A DNA stretch of 32,989 nt from assembly GCA_014377625.1 (NCBI GenBank), contig JACMPG010000167.1, positions 1 to 32,989 of the forward strand, given 5' to 3'. The position numbers and the translations under genes are program-made. The notes under the pieces were generated by a model. The model saw only the letters and a list, made by a program, of their open reading frames with translations. It did not search any database and had not been told where the DNA came from. Positions 25,779 to 32,989 of the stretch are shown here, piece by piece (within the stretch, counting starts at the first letter, position 1; the number at the start of each line of letters is the position of its first letter). Source of the DNA: Spirosoma sp. GTDB lineage: Bacteria; Bacteroidota; Bacteroidia; Cytophagales; Spirosomataceae.

Positions 25779-27379
25779 ACGGAGAGTGATGTAGGAGTGA
25801 CAGACCGGCGTTTTTCCGAAAAAAGGTCTTTTAGATCATTGGCTTTCTCATCATATACCGTTGGGTCGCTCCAGGTCTGACGTGGATCGAGTATCGAATC
25901 AGGTACGTCGGGGCAGGTGGCTGGCATGGCCAGGTCGAAAATGGGGTGGGTATTGAAGGGGCTGGCCGATAGGGTTCCCGTTAGTACGGCCCGGATTAGG
26001 GCCCGGGTGTAGCTCAGGTTTATGCGCTGCCCCACGCCGAAGCCGCCACCTGTCCAGCCGGTATTGACGAGCCATACCGTAGCGCCCTGTTCCTGAATTT
26101 TTTGACCCAGCATCCGGGCGTATTCGCTCACCCGAAGCGGCATGAACGCGGCTCCAAAGCACGATGAGAACGTGGCCTGTGGTTCCTTAACACCCATTTC
26201 TGTTCCTGCTACTTTTGCCGTGTAGCCCAGTACGAAGTAGTCCATAGCCTGTTCGGGCGTTAGTCGGGCAAGGGGAGGCAGCACACCGAACGCATCGCAA
26301 GTCAGAAAAAAGATGTTTTTGGGATGCACGCCTACCGACGGTTCGATGGCGTTACCGATAAAGGTAATAGGGTACGAAGTACGGGTGTTTTCTGTCAGGG
26401 TCGTGTCCGTATAATCAACGGTTCGGGAGTTGGGCAGCAGCCGGGTATTTTCGACAATAGAGCCGTAGCGGATGGCATCGAAAATCTGCGGTTCCCGTTC
26501 GCGGGTCAGGTCAATAACTTTAGCGTAGCAGCCACCTTCAAAATTAAAAACCCCGTTGGCACTCCAGCCGTGTTCATCGTCACCAATCAGCCCGCGTTCG
26601 GGGTCTGCCGAGAGGGTCGTTTTGCCCGTACCCGACAACCCGAAATACAACGCTACGTCGGTCGGGTCGTCTAAGCTGACGTTGGCTGAACAGTGCATTG
26701 GCAAGACTTCCTGTTGCGGCAACAGGAAGTTGAGGGCCGAGAAAACCCCTTTCTTGATTTCGCCCGCGTACCCCGTTCCGCCCACCAGAATCGTGCGTTT
26801 TGAGAGATTTAGGATAGAAAAGTTGGTGCTCCGCGTCCCGTCTACGGCAGGGTTAGCGTGAAATTCCGGAATGGCAATGATCGTAAAATCGGGCGTGAAG
26901 CTGGCCAGTTCGCTGGGTAAGGGGCGCAGGAACATATTGGTGCAAAACAGATTCTGCCAGGCCTGTGTGGTCAGGATACAGAGTTTTAGTTGATGGTTTG
27001 GATCGGCACCGGCCAGAGCGTAGCGGACGTAAACAGGGTGGTGTTCAACAAAATGGCGCATCCGGCGATGCAGTTGATCGAATTGCTCTTCATGAAATGG
27101 TAAATTGACCGTTCCCCAGTCAACCCGCGAATCGGTCAGCTGGTCACGAACAATGTAACGGTCTTTGGGCGACCGGCCCGTATAATGGCCCGTGGTACAC
27201 ATGAGTGCCCCGGTGTCGGTCAGTACTCCCTCACCCCGGCGCAGCGCGTGTTCGATCAGGTTGGCGGGTGTGGGTTGAAAATACACTTCTTTATTCGTTT
27301 GAATCCCTAAAAAACGCAGGGCTTTTTCTTCGGGCAACAGACTCCTCGACGTAGAGGAGAGATTGACTTCGGCTACCAT
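25775..27379 (-). CDS. pckA: Phosphoenolpyruvate carboxykinase (ATP)
   Basis: A 534-residue ATP-dependent PEPCK that converts oxaloacetate and ATP to phosphoenolpyruvate and CO2, the entry step of gluconeogenesis. Visible motifs are GRSPKDRY (68-75), [12 protein letters not shown] (200-211), the P-loop [13 protein letters not shown] (247-259), and DDEHGW (267-272). Length matches the ATP-type family (about 530-540), not the GTP type (about 600). It is first in the pckA-fbp operon, which diverges from an ScfR-type regulator. A TATATTTG -7 box and phased inverted repeats lie upstream, so regulation by that protein is a reasonable inference. Confidence 0.97.
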   Translation of the reverse strand: MVAEVNLSSTSRSLLPEEKALRFLGIQTNKEVYFQPTPANLIEHALRRGEGVLTDTGALMCTTGHYTGRSPKDRYIVRDQLTDSRVDWGTVNLPFHEEQFDQLHRRMRHFVEHHPVYVRYALAGADPNHQLKLCILTTQAWQNLFCTNMFLRPLPSELASFTPDFTIIAIPEFHANPAVDGTRSTNFSILNLSKRTILVGGTGYAGEIKKGVFSALNFLLPQQEVLPMHCSANVSLDDPTDVALYFGLSGTGKTTLSADPERGLIGDDEHGWSANGVFNFEGGCYAKVIDLTREREPQIFDAIRYGSIVENTRLLPNSRTVDYTDTTLTENTRTSYPITFIGNAIEPSVGVHPKNIFFLTCDAFGVLPPLARLTPEQAMDYFVLGYTAKVAGTEMGVKEPQATFSSCFGAAFMPLRVSEYARMLGQKIQEQGATVWLVNTGWTGGGFGVGQRINLSYTRALIRAVLTGTLSASPFNTHPIFDLAMPATCPDVPDSILDPRQTWSDPTVYDEKANDLKDLFSEKRRSVTPTSLSV

Positions 27380-27416
27380 TACAGGGGGTGTTTATGATGA
27401 GTGTTCATTTACCTTA

Positions 27417-27424
27417 CAAATATA
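27417..27424 (-). promoter_or_regulatory. -7 box (TATATTTG) of the pckA-fbp promoter
   Basis: The minus strand reads TATATTTG, an exact TAnnTTTG match. The predicted start near 27411 leaves a leader of about 32 bases to the pckA ATG at 27379. No clear TTG is present at -33; that place is occupied by the central palindrome of the operator array. A weak -33 could mean that the promoter depends on an activator. Confidence 0.5.
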
Positions 27425-27425
27425 T

Positions 27426-27479
27426 TTAGCGATTACGAATAAAAAAGCGAACGTTCGCTAATTATATAATAATCGCTAA
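27426..27479. promoter_or_regulatory. Symmetric operator array between pckA and the ScfR-type regulator
   Basis: Three elements share one centre of symmetry: TTAGCGATTA (27426-27435), the perfect 14-bp palindrome AGCGAACGTTCGCT (27446-27459), and TAATCGCTAA (27470-27479), the exact reverse complement of the first. The half-site AGCGA/TCGCT occurs four times. Element centres fall at 27430.5, 27452.5 and 27474.5, spaced exactly 22 bp, about two helical turns. The array abuts the pckA -7 box. It is the obvious candidate binding site for the adjacent regulator, by inference only. Confidence 0.65.
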
Positions 27480-27515
27480 TATTCTTTATTTGTTACCTCT
27501 GTTTCCCAAAAAAGT

Positions 27516-27523
27516 TATTTTTG
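27516..27523 (+). promoter_or_regulatory. -7 box (TATTTTTG) close to the regulator start codon
   Basis: TATTTTTG matches TAnnTTTG and ends 4 bases before the ATG at 27528. A TTTG at 27489-27492 lies 23 bases upstream, slightly longer than usual. If used, transcription would begin at or next to the start codon, giving a leaderless mRNA. Confidence 0.4.
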
Positions 27524-27527
27524 TGGC

Positions 27528-29018
27528 ATGGCATCAGACCGGGAAAAAGTACGGCTCATTTTTGGGCTGAAGATCAAACAACTACGTAACGAACTTGGCC
27601 TGTCGACCTACGACTTGGCCGATCAGACGGGTTTGTCGCCCTCATACCTCAACGAAATCGAGAAAGGCAAGAAATACCCCAAGGCCGAGAAGGTGTTTGC
27701 CCTGGCGAAAGCCCTCAACAGTACCTACGATGCCCTGGTATCGCTACAGGTCAGCAAGTCGCTGGAACCGGTTGTTGACCTGCTGAATTCCAACAAACTG
27801 AATGAGTTACCGCTGGAGCTATTTGGTATTGAACCGAGCTATTTTCTGGAGGTGATGGCCAGTGCACCCGCTAAACTGAGTGCGTTCATTAATACACTAA
27901 TCGAAATTGGCCGGAACTACGACCTGAGCGTCGAGCAGTTTTACTTTTCTGTCCTGCGGACGTATCAGGCCATGCACAACAATTATTTTGAGGAACTGGA
28001 GCAGCAGGCGGATAAATTTCTGGTGGACTTCCCCCCGCCTGATTCGGCTGATCGGTACGTTACCTGGTTGACCGGCGTTTTGAAAGAAGGCTATGGCTGC
28101 ACGGTCGAGTATTATGACGAAACCACGCAGCCGGGCCTGCTGTCGCTACGGTCGGTGTATTTGCCGGAGAAGAATCAATTTCTGCTGAACCGCAGCTTGT
28201 CTGTTGAACAACAAGTATTTACGCTGGCCCGAGAGGTAGGTTACCACCGTCTGGAGCTAACGATCCGACCATTGGAATCATCGGTGCTAACAGCCCGCTC
28301 ATTCGACGAGGTGCTGCATAATTTTCAGGCGTCCTACTTTGCCCGTGCCCTGCTTATTCCCCGGCAACGGCTCCACTATGAACTTGACCTACTACTACAA
28401 CAACCCCGCTGGGACAATGACCGGATGCTGTCTCTGCTGGCCCGTTATACGGCCACGCCGGAGATGTTTTTACTGCGTGTAACCAACCTGCTTGCGGGTC
28501 AGTTTGGGCTGAACGACCTGTTTTTTATACGGGTAAACCAGCTGACCAATGGTCGCTTTACGATAGCGAAAGAGCTGCACCTGAGTAAGCTACATACCCC
28601 ACACGGCATTGCCCGTGACGAACACTACTGCCGACGACAGGTTTCGGTAACCATTCTGAATGAACTCCGGCAATTGCAGGAGGCCGGGCAGTGGGATGGG
28701 AAACCCGTCTGCCGGGCGCAGCGTATTTCGTTTGCTACCAATGGCACTACGTACTTCGTCTTCTCCATCGCCCGCTCGTCGCCCCCCACGTCCGACAATA
28801 GTAGTATCAATATCGGGTTCCCAATCAGCGAAACCCTGCTTGGCCGGTTGCCTTTTATCAACGATCCCAGTATGCCGACAGTACCGGTGGGCGAAACCTG
28901 CGAACGCTGCCCAATTACCGACTGCACCGTTCGGGCTGCCCCGCCTGTCGTTTTGGCCCGTCAGCAGCGTACAAAAGATATTCAGTCTACTATTGAGCAA
29001 CTGCGGTCAGCGTTATGA
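27528..29018 (+). CDS. XRE-family short-chain-acyl regulator (ScfR/RamB type) with degenerate ImmA/IrrE domain
   Basis: A 496-residue transcription factor. An XRE helix-turn-helix occupies about residues 10-72 (LGLSTYDLADQTGLSPSYLN, EIEKGKKYPK). The middle corresponds to the ImmA/IrrE-like region, but the expected HExxH is REVGY at 235-239, so peptidase activity is unlikely. The C-terminus has the C458-x2-C461-P-x4-C466 motif of the short-chain fatty-acyl regulator family (ERCPITDCTVRAAPP). Characterised relatives such as RamB control acetate and propionate metabolism in Actinobacteria. Divergent from pckA-fbp with a palindromic array between, it probably links acetate, propionate or acyl-CoA status to gluconeogenesis, and probably controls itself. 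Confidence 0.9.
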   Translation: MASDREKVRLIFGLKIKQLRNELGLSTYDLADQTGLSPSYLNEIEKGKKYPKAEKVFALAKALNSTYDALVSLQVSKSLEPVVDLLNSNKLNELPLELFGIEPSYFLEVMASAPAKLSAFINTLIEIGRNYDLSVEQFYFSVLRTYQAMHNNYFEELEQQADKFLVDFPPPDSADRYVTWLTGVLKEGYGCTVEYYDETTQPGLLSLRSVYLPEKNQFLLNRSLSVEQQVFTLAREVGYHRLELTIRPLESSVLTARSFDEVLHNFQASYFARALLIPRQRLHYELDLLLQQPRWDNDRMLSLLARYTATPEMFLLRVTNLLAGQFGLNDLFFIRVNQLTNGRFTIAKELHLSKLHTPHGIARDEHYCRRQVSVTILNELRQLQEAGQWDGKPVCRAQRISFATNGTTYFVFSIARSSPPTSDNSSINIGFPISETLLGRLPFINDPSMPTVPVGETCERCPITDCTVRAAPPVVLARQQRTKDIQSTIEQLRSAL

Positions 29019-29037
29019 GGGCGGACAAGGGATGAGC

Positions 29038-30177
29038 CTACCCAATAGCCTGCGCCAAATCCTGAATCAAATCGTCGGCGTCTTCAATGCCAACGCTGAG
29101 CCGGATGAGGGTGTCTTTCAGGCCGTTCTTGTGGCGTTCGTCGGCAGGGATGCTGGCGTGGGTCATGCTGGCCGGGTGCGTACACAACGACTCAACGCCA
29201 CCGAGCGATTCGGCCAGCGAGAATACCTCGAAACTTTCCATCACCCGCGTAGCCTCGTCCATCCTATCGCCCACGAGTTCAAACGAGAGCATCCCGCCGA
29301 AGCCGCGCATCTGCCGTTTGGCCAGGTCGTGGCCGTGGTGGGTGGGCAGACCGGGGTAATGTACTGCGCTGACTTTGGGGTGCTGTTGCAGATATTCGGC
29401 GATTTTCTGGGCGTTTTCGCAGTGTCGTTGCATCCTGACGTGCAGGGTTTTTATGCCGCGCAACACCAGAAAGCAGTCCTGTGGCCCCGGCACGGCTCCA
29501 CAGGCATTCTGGATAAATGCCAGTTTCTGAGCCGTTTCGTCGTCGTTCAGGACAATGGCCCCCATGACCGTGTCGGAGTGGCCACCGAGGTATTTCGTGG
29601 CCGAATGCACCACAATGTCGGCCCCCAGATCGAGCGGATTTTGCAGATACGGCGATGCAAACGTATTATCCACGACAAGCTGAATGCCGCCTGGTTTGGT
29701 GATGTTGGCCACAGCCGCAATGTCTACCAGCCGAAGCAGCGGATTGGTTGGTGTTTCGATCCAGACCATTTTTGTATTCGGCGTAATGGCTTCTTCCAGA
29801 GCCGACGCATCGGACAGGTCAACGAACCTGAATTTCAGGCCAAACTCCTGAAACACGCGCACCATAATCCGGTATGTACCGCCGTAGAGATCGTTACTGG
29901 CAATGATTTCGTCGCCGGGGCGGAATAGTTTCAGGATGGCGTCGGTAGCCGCTAAGCCCGATGCGTAGCAAATACCGTGCTTCCCGTTTTCGAGGGCCGC
30001 GAGGTTGTTTTGCAAGACATCGCGCGTGGGGTTTTGGGTCCGGGCGTACTCATAGCCCTTATGTTTGCCGGGCGATTCCTGCACGTAGGTCGAGGTCTGG
30101 TAAATGGGTGTCATAATCGCGCCCGTGGTAGGGTCCGGCTCGACACCGGCATGGATGGCTTTGGTTCCGAAGTTCAT
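29038..30177 (-). CDS. Cystathionine gamma-synthase/lyase family PLP enzyme
   Basis: A 379-residue enzyme of the Cys/Met metabolism PLP family. Visible are [14 protein letters not shown] (42-55), the [15 protein letters not shown] strand (168-182) and the Schiff-base lysine K195 in [12 protein letters not shown]. The C-terminal [17 protein letters not shown] is the family's conserved end. Both gamma-synthase (methionine biosynthesis) and gamma-lyase/beta-synthase type reverse transsulfuration enzymes carry these motifs, and sequence reading alone does not separate them. It is convergent with the ScfR-type regulator gene, with only 19 bases between stops and no strong hairpin seen. Confidence 0.92.
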   Translation of the reverse strand: MNFGTKAIHAGVEPDPTTGAIMTPIYQTSTYVQESPGKHKGYEYARTQNPTRDVLQNNLAALENGKHGICYASGLAATDAILKLFRPGDEIIASNDLYGGTYRIMVRVFQEFGLKFRFVDLSDASALEEAITPNTKMVWIETPTNPLLRLVDIAAVANITKPGGIQLVVDNTFASPYLQNPLDLGADIVVHSATKYLGGHSDTVMGAIVLNDDETAQKLAFIQNACGAVPGPQDCFLVLRGIKTLHVRMQRHCENAQKIAEYLQQHPKVSAVHYPGLPTHHGHDLAKRQMRGFGGMLSFELVGDRMDEATRVMESFEVFSLAESLGGVESLCTHPASMTHASIPADERHKNGLKDTLIRLSVGIEDADDLIQDLAQAIG

Positions 30178-30236
30178 CTGGTGAAGTTAGCGGTTCAAAT
30201 CCGACTACACAAAACCACCCGTTTCCCCGTTTAGTG

Positions 30237-30398
30237 AGAAGCTGTTTGAGTTGATCGCTTTGGTCGCAAAGCGCGTCTTTTGGCCGCGTTCTGCGTTATT
30301 TTTCTCAACCGTAGCTACGGCTACGCTCTCGAAAAATGCCTTACCCGCACCCAAAACCCACTGCTTTTCGTCTCAAATCGCCACCCCAAACAGCTTCT
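30237..30398. repeat. 162-bp element with terminal inverted repeats (MITE-like)
   Basis: AGAAGCTGTTTG at 30237-30248 is repeated perfectly in inverse at 30387-30398, and weaker pairing extends inward for about 25 more bases with small gaps. The centre contains the palindrome CCGTAGCTACGG flanked by TTTTTC and GAAAAA. A possible 5-base direct repeat, TAGTG, lies at 30232-30236 and 30402-30406, three bases outside the right end. No open frame of note is inside. It fills the gap between the cystathionine enzyme and the VTT-protein gene. Confidence 0.6.
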
Positions 30399-30403
30399 AA
30401 GTA

Positions 30404-31081
30404 GTGAAAAACACCATTCTCCAGAAATTTACCGGAACGGCCCTGCTGGGCGTTTTGCTGTCCATTACGCCCATTGTGTTTACGTCGGTGCTGAGCTACT
30501 ACGCCATTGTTTACGAAACCACGATTGCGGGGCTGACCGTTGGGCAGTGGGTTCTGGTCACACTAATCTGCACCATCACCTCAGCCGCCCTCACGCCCCC
30601 CACCATGCTGGCGTTGCTGCTTGGGTATTTTCTGGGCTGGAATGCACTGCTGCCTATTCTGGTGATCAACCTCGGCGGTATCCTGTTTATCAACCTGCTC
30701 GTTCGCTGGATCGACCACGACCGGTTTATAAGGTATCTGCGTCAGAACCCCAAAGCACAGTCGGTACTGGACAGAATTCTCAACAAGGAGCTTGAAGTTA
30801 TTTTCTTCGCCAAACTCTCACCTATCCTGCCCTTCGGTCTGACCAACTTGCTCTTCGCGCTGTCGGGGGCCAGTTTGGGGAATATTTTGCTGGGTGGTTT
30901 TCTGGGAATGTTGCCGCGCACGCTGCTCGCCATCTGGTCGGGCCGAGAAGCCCGCGAAATTCAGGCGTTGCTCAACGACCCTAACCAAAGCCGCTGGGGC
31001 GAAATCGTTATTATTGGGCTGATTATTGTCTCGATCATCGGTCTGTGGCAGGTGGTACAACGGGCGTTGGCGAAAGGCTAA
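30404..31081 (+). CDS. TVP38/DedA-like (VTT domain) membrane protein
   Basis: A 225-residue integral membrane protein with about five hydrophobic segments (near 10-35, 45-77, 80-102, 135-172 and 200-221). The VTT-domain features are visible: GYFLGWNALLPILVINLGG, the helical RFIRYLRQNPKAQSVL segment, and FFAKLSPILPFGLTN with its re-entrant Pro-rich turn. Such proteins are proposed lipid scramblases or flippases, but a substrate cannot be assigned. The start is GTG at 30404, just after an in-frame TAA at 30398-30400 and within the edge of the inverted-repeat element. Its stop overlaps the stop of the convergent hydrolase gene by 3 bases. Confidence 0.85.
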   Translation: MKNTILQKFTGTALLGVLLSITPIVFTSVLSYYAIVYETTIAGLTVGQWVLVTLICTITSAALTPPTMLALLLGYFLGWNALLPILVINLGGILFINLLVRWIDHDRFIRYLRQNPKAQSVLDRILNKELEVIFFAKLSPILPFGLTNLLFALSGASLGNILLGGFLGMLPRTLLAIWSGREAREIQALLNDPNQSRWGEIVIIGLIIVSIIGLWQVVQRALAKG

Positions 31082-31878
31082 ATTTGCGCTGCTACCTGCT
31101 CAATCAAGTGCGTATGACCCGTTTTTAATACTGTTAGGTCGTACTGCCGAAGGCGGTCGGTGAGAGGCAGAATATACTGACCCGGCACAATACGGTCGAA
31201 CGCGCCGGTGAAGAACCGAACGTGAACAGGGCAGTTGTTGAGCAAAGCCGCGATGGCGTCAATATTGGGCCGAATGTGCCGAAACTGAGTCCAGGTATCA
31301 TAAACTAACTGCCGCTGTTGGGGCGTTGCGAGTGAGAGTTCGGCGAAACGCATGGCTGTTCGGTTTAGCAATCCTGTCCGCACCAGCGCGTGACCAACCC
31401 GGTTTAATACGGACAGATGCCGCAGCGTGTACCGGAAGAGCCAGCGGCCAGTGCCGCTTTGCGTGGCCAGCCGATACCACAAACTGCGCGTAATACCGTC
31501 GGGCGCAATGAGCCAGAGTTGATCGATGCGGTCGGCAAAGGCTTCGAGCGTAGCGAGCGAAAATCGCCCGCCGAGGCTGAACCCAACCAGCGAAAACCGG
31601 TTGATGCCCTGCTCCTGTAAAAAGTCGTGGATGAGTTGTTGCCAGTCGGCTTTTGTTAGCAATGAGCCACTCGTGAGTTGACTTTTGCCGTGTAAAAACA
31701 GGTCGACGGCGTAGACCGTAAAGCCGTTATCGGGCTGATTCTGGAATGATTGATAGGCCGTATTATCCTGACCGAAGCCATGAAAGGCCAGCATCACCGC
31801 CGGGCCGTTGCCGAACACCCGAAACGCTACGCGCCCCCGGTGGCAATCAAAAAACTGAACGGCAGTAGATGTTGTCAT
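31078..31878 (-). CDS. Alpha/beta hydrolase
   Basis: A 266-residue alpha/beta-hydrolase-fold enzyme. The oxyanion-hole motif HGFGQDN is at 33-39, the nucleophile elbow GFSLGG places S101, the acid is probably D228 (GAFDRIVP) and the base H255 (TGHTHL). A helical cap lies at about 130-205. The substrate is unknown; the fold covers esterases, lipases and dehalogenases. The gene converges with the VTT-protein gene and their stop codons overlap (TAG at 31080-31078 against TAA at 31079-31081). Confidence 0.9.
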   Translation of the reverse strand: MTTSTAVQFFDCHRGRVAFRVFGNGPAVMLAFHGFGQDNTAYQSFQNQPDNGFTVYAVDLFLHGKSQLTSGSLLTKADWQQLIHDFLQEQGINRFSLVGFSLGGRFSLATLEAFADRIDQLWLIAPDGITRSLWYRLATQSGTGRWLFRYTLRHLSVLNRVGHALVRTGLLNRTAMRFAELSLATPQQRQLVYDTWTQFRHIRPNIDAIAALLNNCPVHVRFFTGAFDRIVPGQYILPLTDRLRQYDLTVLKTGHTHLIEQVAAQI

Positions 31879-31883
31879 TAGCT

Positions 31884-31891
31884 CAAAAGTA
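31884..31891 (-). promoter_or_regulatory. -7 box (TACTTTTG) adjoining the hydrolase start codon
   Basis: The minus strand reads TACTTTTG, an exact TAnnTTTG match ending 5 bases before the ATG at 31878. Transcription would start at about the A of the start codon, again suggesting a leaderless mRNA. No clear TTG is present at -33. Confidence 0.4.
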
Positions 31892-32011
31892 CGTCAGGGA
31901 TAGATTGAGTTTGAAAACCCCGCTACATTCCGCAACTTCGCCAGCCATAACATCCGTGACCTTTTGCCCGTTGCGGTTGTTTAACAGTAAAGAAAACCTA
32001 CCAAACCAGTT

Positions 32012-32989
32012 ATGGAAGCCATTCTCGAAGATGTTCAGCGCGTAGGCTACGTAAACCAGCCCGTTGACGATACCCTTGACTTAGTTGCCGAAATAAAGCG
32101 ACTCAAAAAAGAAAAAAACGCCGTTATCCTGGCCCACTACTACGTGGATGATGCCATTCAGGACCTGGCCGATTACGTGGGCGACAGTCTCGGCCTGAGT
32201 CAGCAGGCAGCCGCCACTACGGCCGATATGATTGTGTTTTGTGGAGTACATTTTATGGGTGAAACGGCTAAAGTGCTTTCGCCGAACAAAAAAGTAGTCA
32301 TTCCCGATCTGAACGCAGGCTGCTCCCTTGCCGATTCGGCCCCCGCCGATAAGTTTGCCGAGTTCAAAGCGCAGTACCCCGACCATATCGTGCTGTCGTA
32401 CATCAACTGCTCTGCCGATATCAAAGCCCTGTCGGATATCATCGTGACGTCGTCCAACGCGCTGAAAATTGTGGAGAGTCTGCCGAAAGATCAGAAAATC
32501 ATCTTCGCGCCAGATGCTAATCTGGGCCGGTATGTGGCCAGTAAAACCGGGCGCGACATGGTGTTATGGGAAGGCGCCTGTATTGTACACATTGACCTTT
32601 CGCTAGAGAAATTAAAAGCTCTGCAACTGCAATACCCCGACGCTAAGTTCATTGCCCACCCCGAATGTCAGGAACACATCCTGCGCGAAGCTGACTTCAT
32701 CGGCTCCACAACGGCCCTGCTGAAATACGTGGTGGATAGCCCAGCCGATACGTTTATTGTGGGTACCGAAGCGGGCATTTTGCACAAGATGCGCCTGGCC
32801 GCACCCGGCAAAAAACTGATTCCTGCTCCGGCCAATGCCAATAACACCTGCGCCTGTTCGGAGTGCCCATACATGAAAATGAACACCCTCGAAAAGCTGT
32901 ACAACTGCATGCTGTACGAACAGCCCGAAATTCTGGTGCCGGAAGCCGTGCGCCTGAAAGCCTACGAATCCGTAGCCCGAATGCTGGAA
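32012..32989 (+). CDS. nadA: Quinolinate synthase (3' end beyond the window)
   Basis: The frame starts at ATG 32012 ([11 protein letters not shown]) and stays open for 326 codons to the last base, so only the final few residues are missing. NadA condenses iminoaspartate with dihydroxyacetone phosphate to quinolinate in de novo NAD synthesis and carries a [4Fe-4S] cluster. Visible motifs are [32 protein letters not shown] (C77), [19 protein letters not shown] (C190), HPECQ, STTALL and [12 protein letters not shown] (C280, C282, C285). The cluster ligands are probably C77, C190 and one of the C280-C285 group. nadB and nadC are not in the window. Confidence 0.96.
   Translation, partial: MEAILEDVQRVGYVNQPVDDTLDLVAEIKRLKKEKNAVILAHYYVDDAIQDLADYVGDSLGLSQQAAATTADMIVFCGVHFMGETAKVLSPNKKVVIPDLNAGCSLADSAPADKFAEFKAQYPDHIVLSYINCSADIKALSDIIVTSSNALKIVESLPKDQKIIFAPDANLGRYVASKTGRDMVLWEGACIVHIDLSLEKLKALQLQYPDAKFIAHPECQEHILREADFIGSTTALLKYVVDSPADTFIVGTEAGILHKMRLAAPGKKLIPAPANANNTCACSECPYMKMNTLEKLYNCMLYEQPEILVPEAVRLKAYESVARMLE

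Noticed and set aside
28660-29928. Plus-strand open frame of 422 codons
   Set aside because: It overlaps the regulator gene in another frame and the antisense of the cystathionine enzyme. Both real genes are strongly supported.
30186-30210. GGTTCAAATCC resembles the T-loop of a tRNA
   Set aside because: The flanking bases do not form a T-stem, and the rest of a tRNA would overlap the start of the cystathionine-family gene. No acceptor or anticodon arm is found.

Overview
The window looks like ordinary chromosomal DNA from a Bacteroidota bacterium, most likely a Cytophagales member of the Spirosoma type. The reasons are Bacteroidota-specific families (a DUF4292 lipoprotein, a DUF5522 protein, a CRTAC1/VCBS lipoprotein), lipoprotein and signal-peptide styles of that phylum, the near absence of Shine-Dalgarno sequences, and promoter-like TAnnTTTG boxes, two of them with a TTG or TTTG element 20 bases upstream. 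I see no rRNA, tRNA, CRISPR array, phage or complete insertion sequence. No gene-free stretch exceeds about 300 bases.

Layout. Positions 1-6060 are mostly minus strand: a truncated inverted copy of a pseudouridine synthase 3' end at the edge, then panB with an RluA-family synthase, then a cell-envelope operon (TPR protein, DUF4292 lipoprotein, EnvC-like degenerate LytM protein). Positions 6179-8520 hold an Ohr peroxidase, a Dabb protein, a second RluA-family enzyme, ribosomal protein L28 and a small Cys-rich DUF5522 protein. Positions 8632-11579 hold ornithine aminotransferase and an unusual photolyase/cryptochrome. Positions 11658-13076 are a decaying pair: a beta-barrel gene with an in-frame TAG, and a DUF4097-like gene with no start or signal peptide. 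Positions 13242-20860 encode a thioredoxin/TPR protein, PrmA, and a 1736-residue exported protein I do not recognise. A 1181-residue FG-GAP/ASPIC lipoprotein faces it.

Positions 24747-29018 are the most coherent regulatory unit. A two-gene gluconeogenesis operon (pckA-fbp, ATGA overlap) diverges from a short-chain-acyl (ScfR/RamB-type) regulator. Between them lies an AT-rich region with a symmetric array of AGCGA/TCGCT half-sites whose three centres are exactly 22 bp apart. This suggests that carbon-source sensing controls entry into gluconeogenesis.

The right end holds a cystathionine gamma-synthase-type enzyme, a 162-bp element with terminal inverted repeats, a VTT/TVP38 membrane protein, an alpha/beta hydrolase, and nadA running off the edge. 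Several intergenic gaps carry long hairpins (20, 24, 33 and 38 bp arms) that act as terminators or belong to dispersed repeat families. I found no clearly novel defence or mobile system. The strongest leads are the phased operator, the giant exported protein, the photolyase without a canonical Trp triad, and the inverted duplication at position 1.
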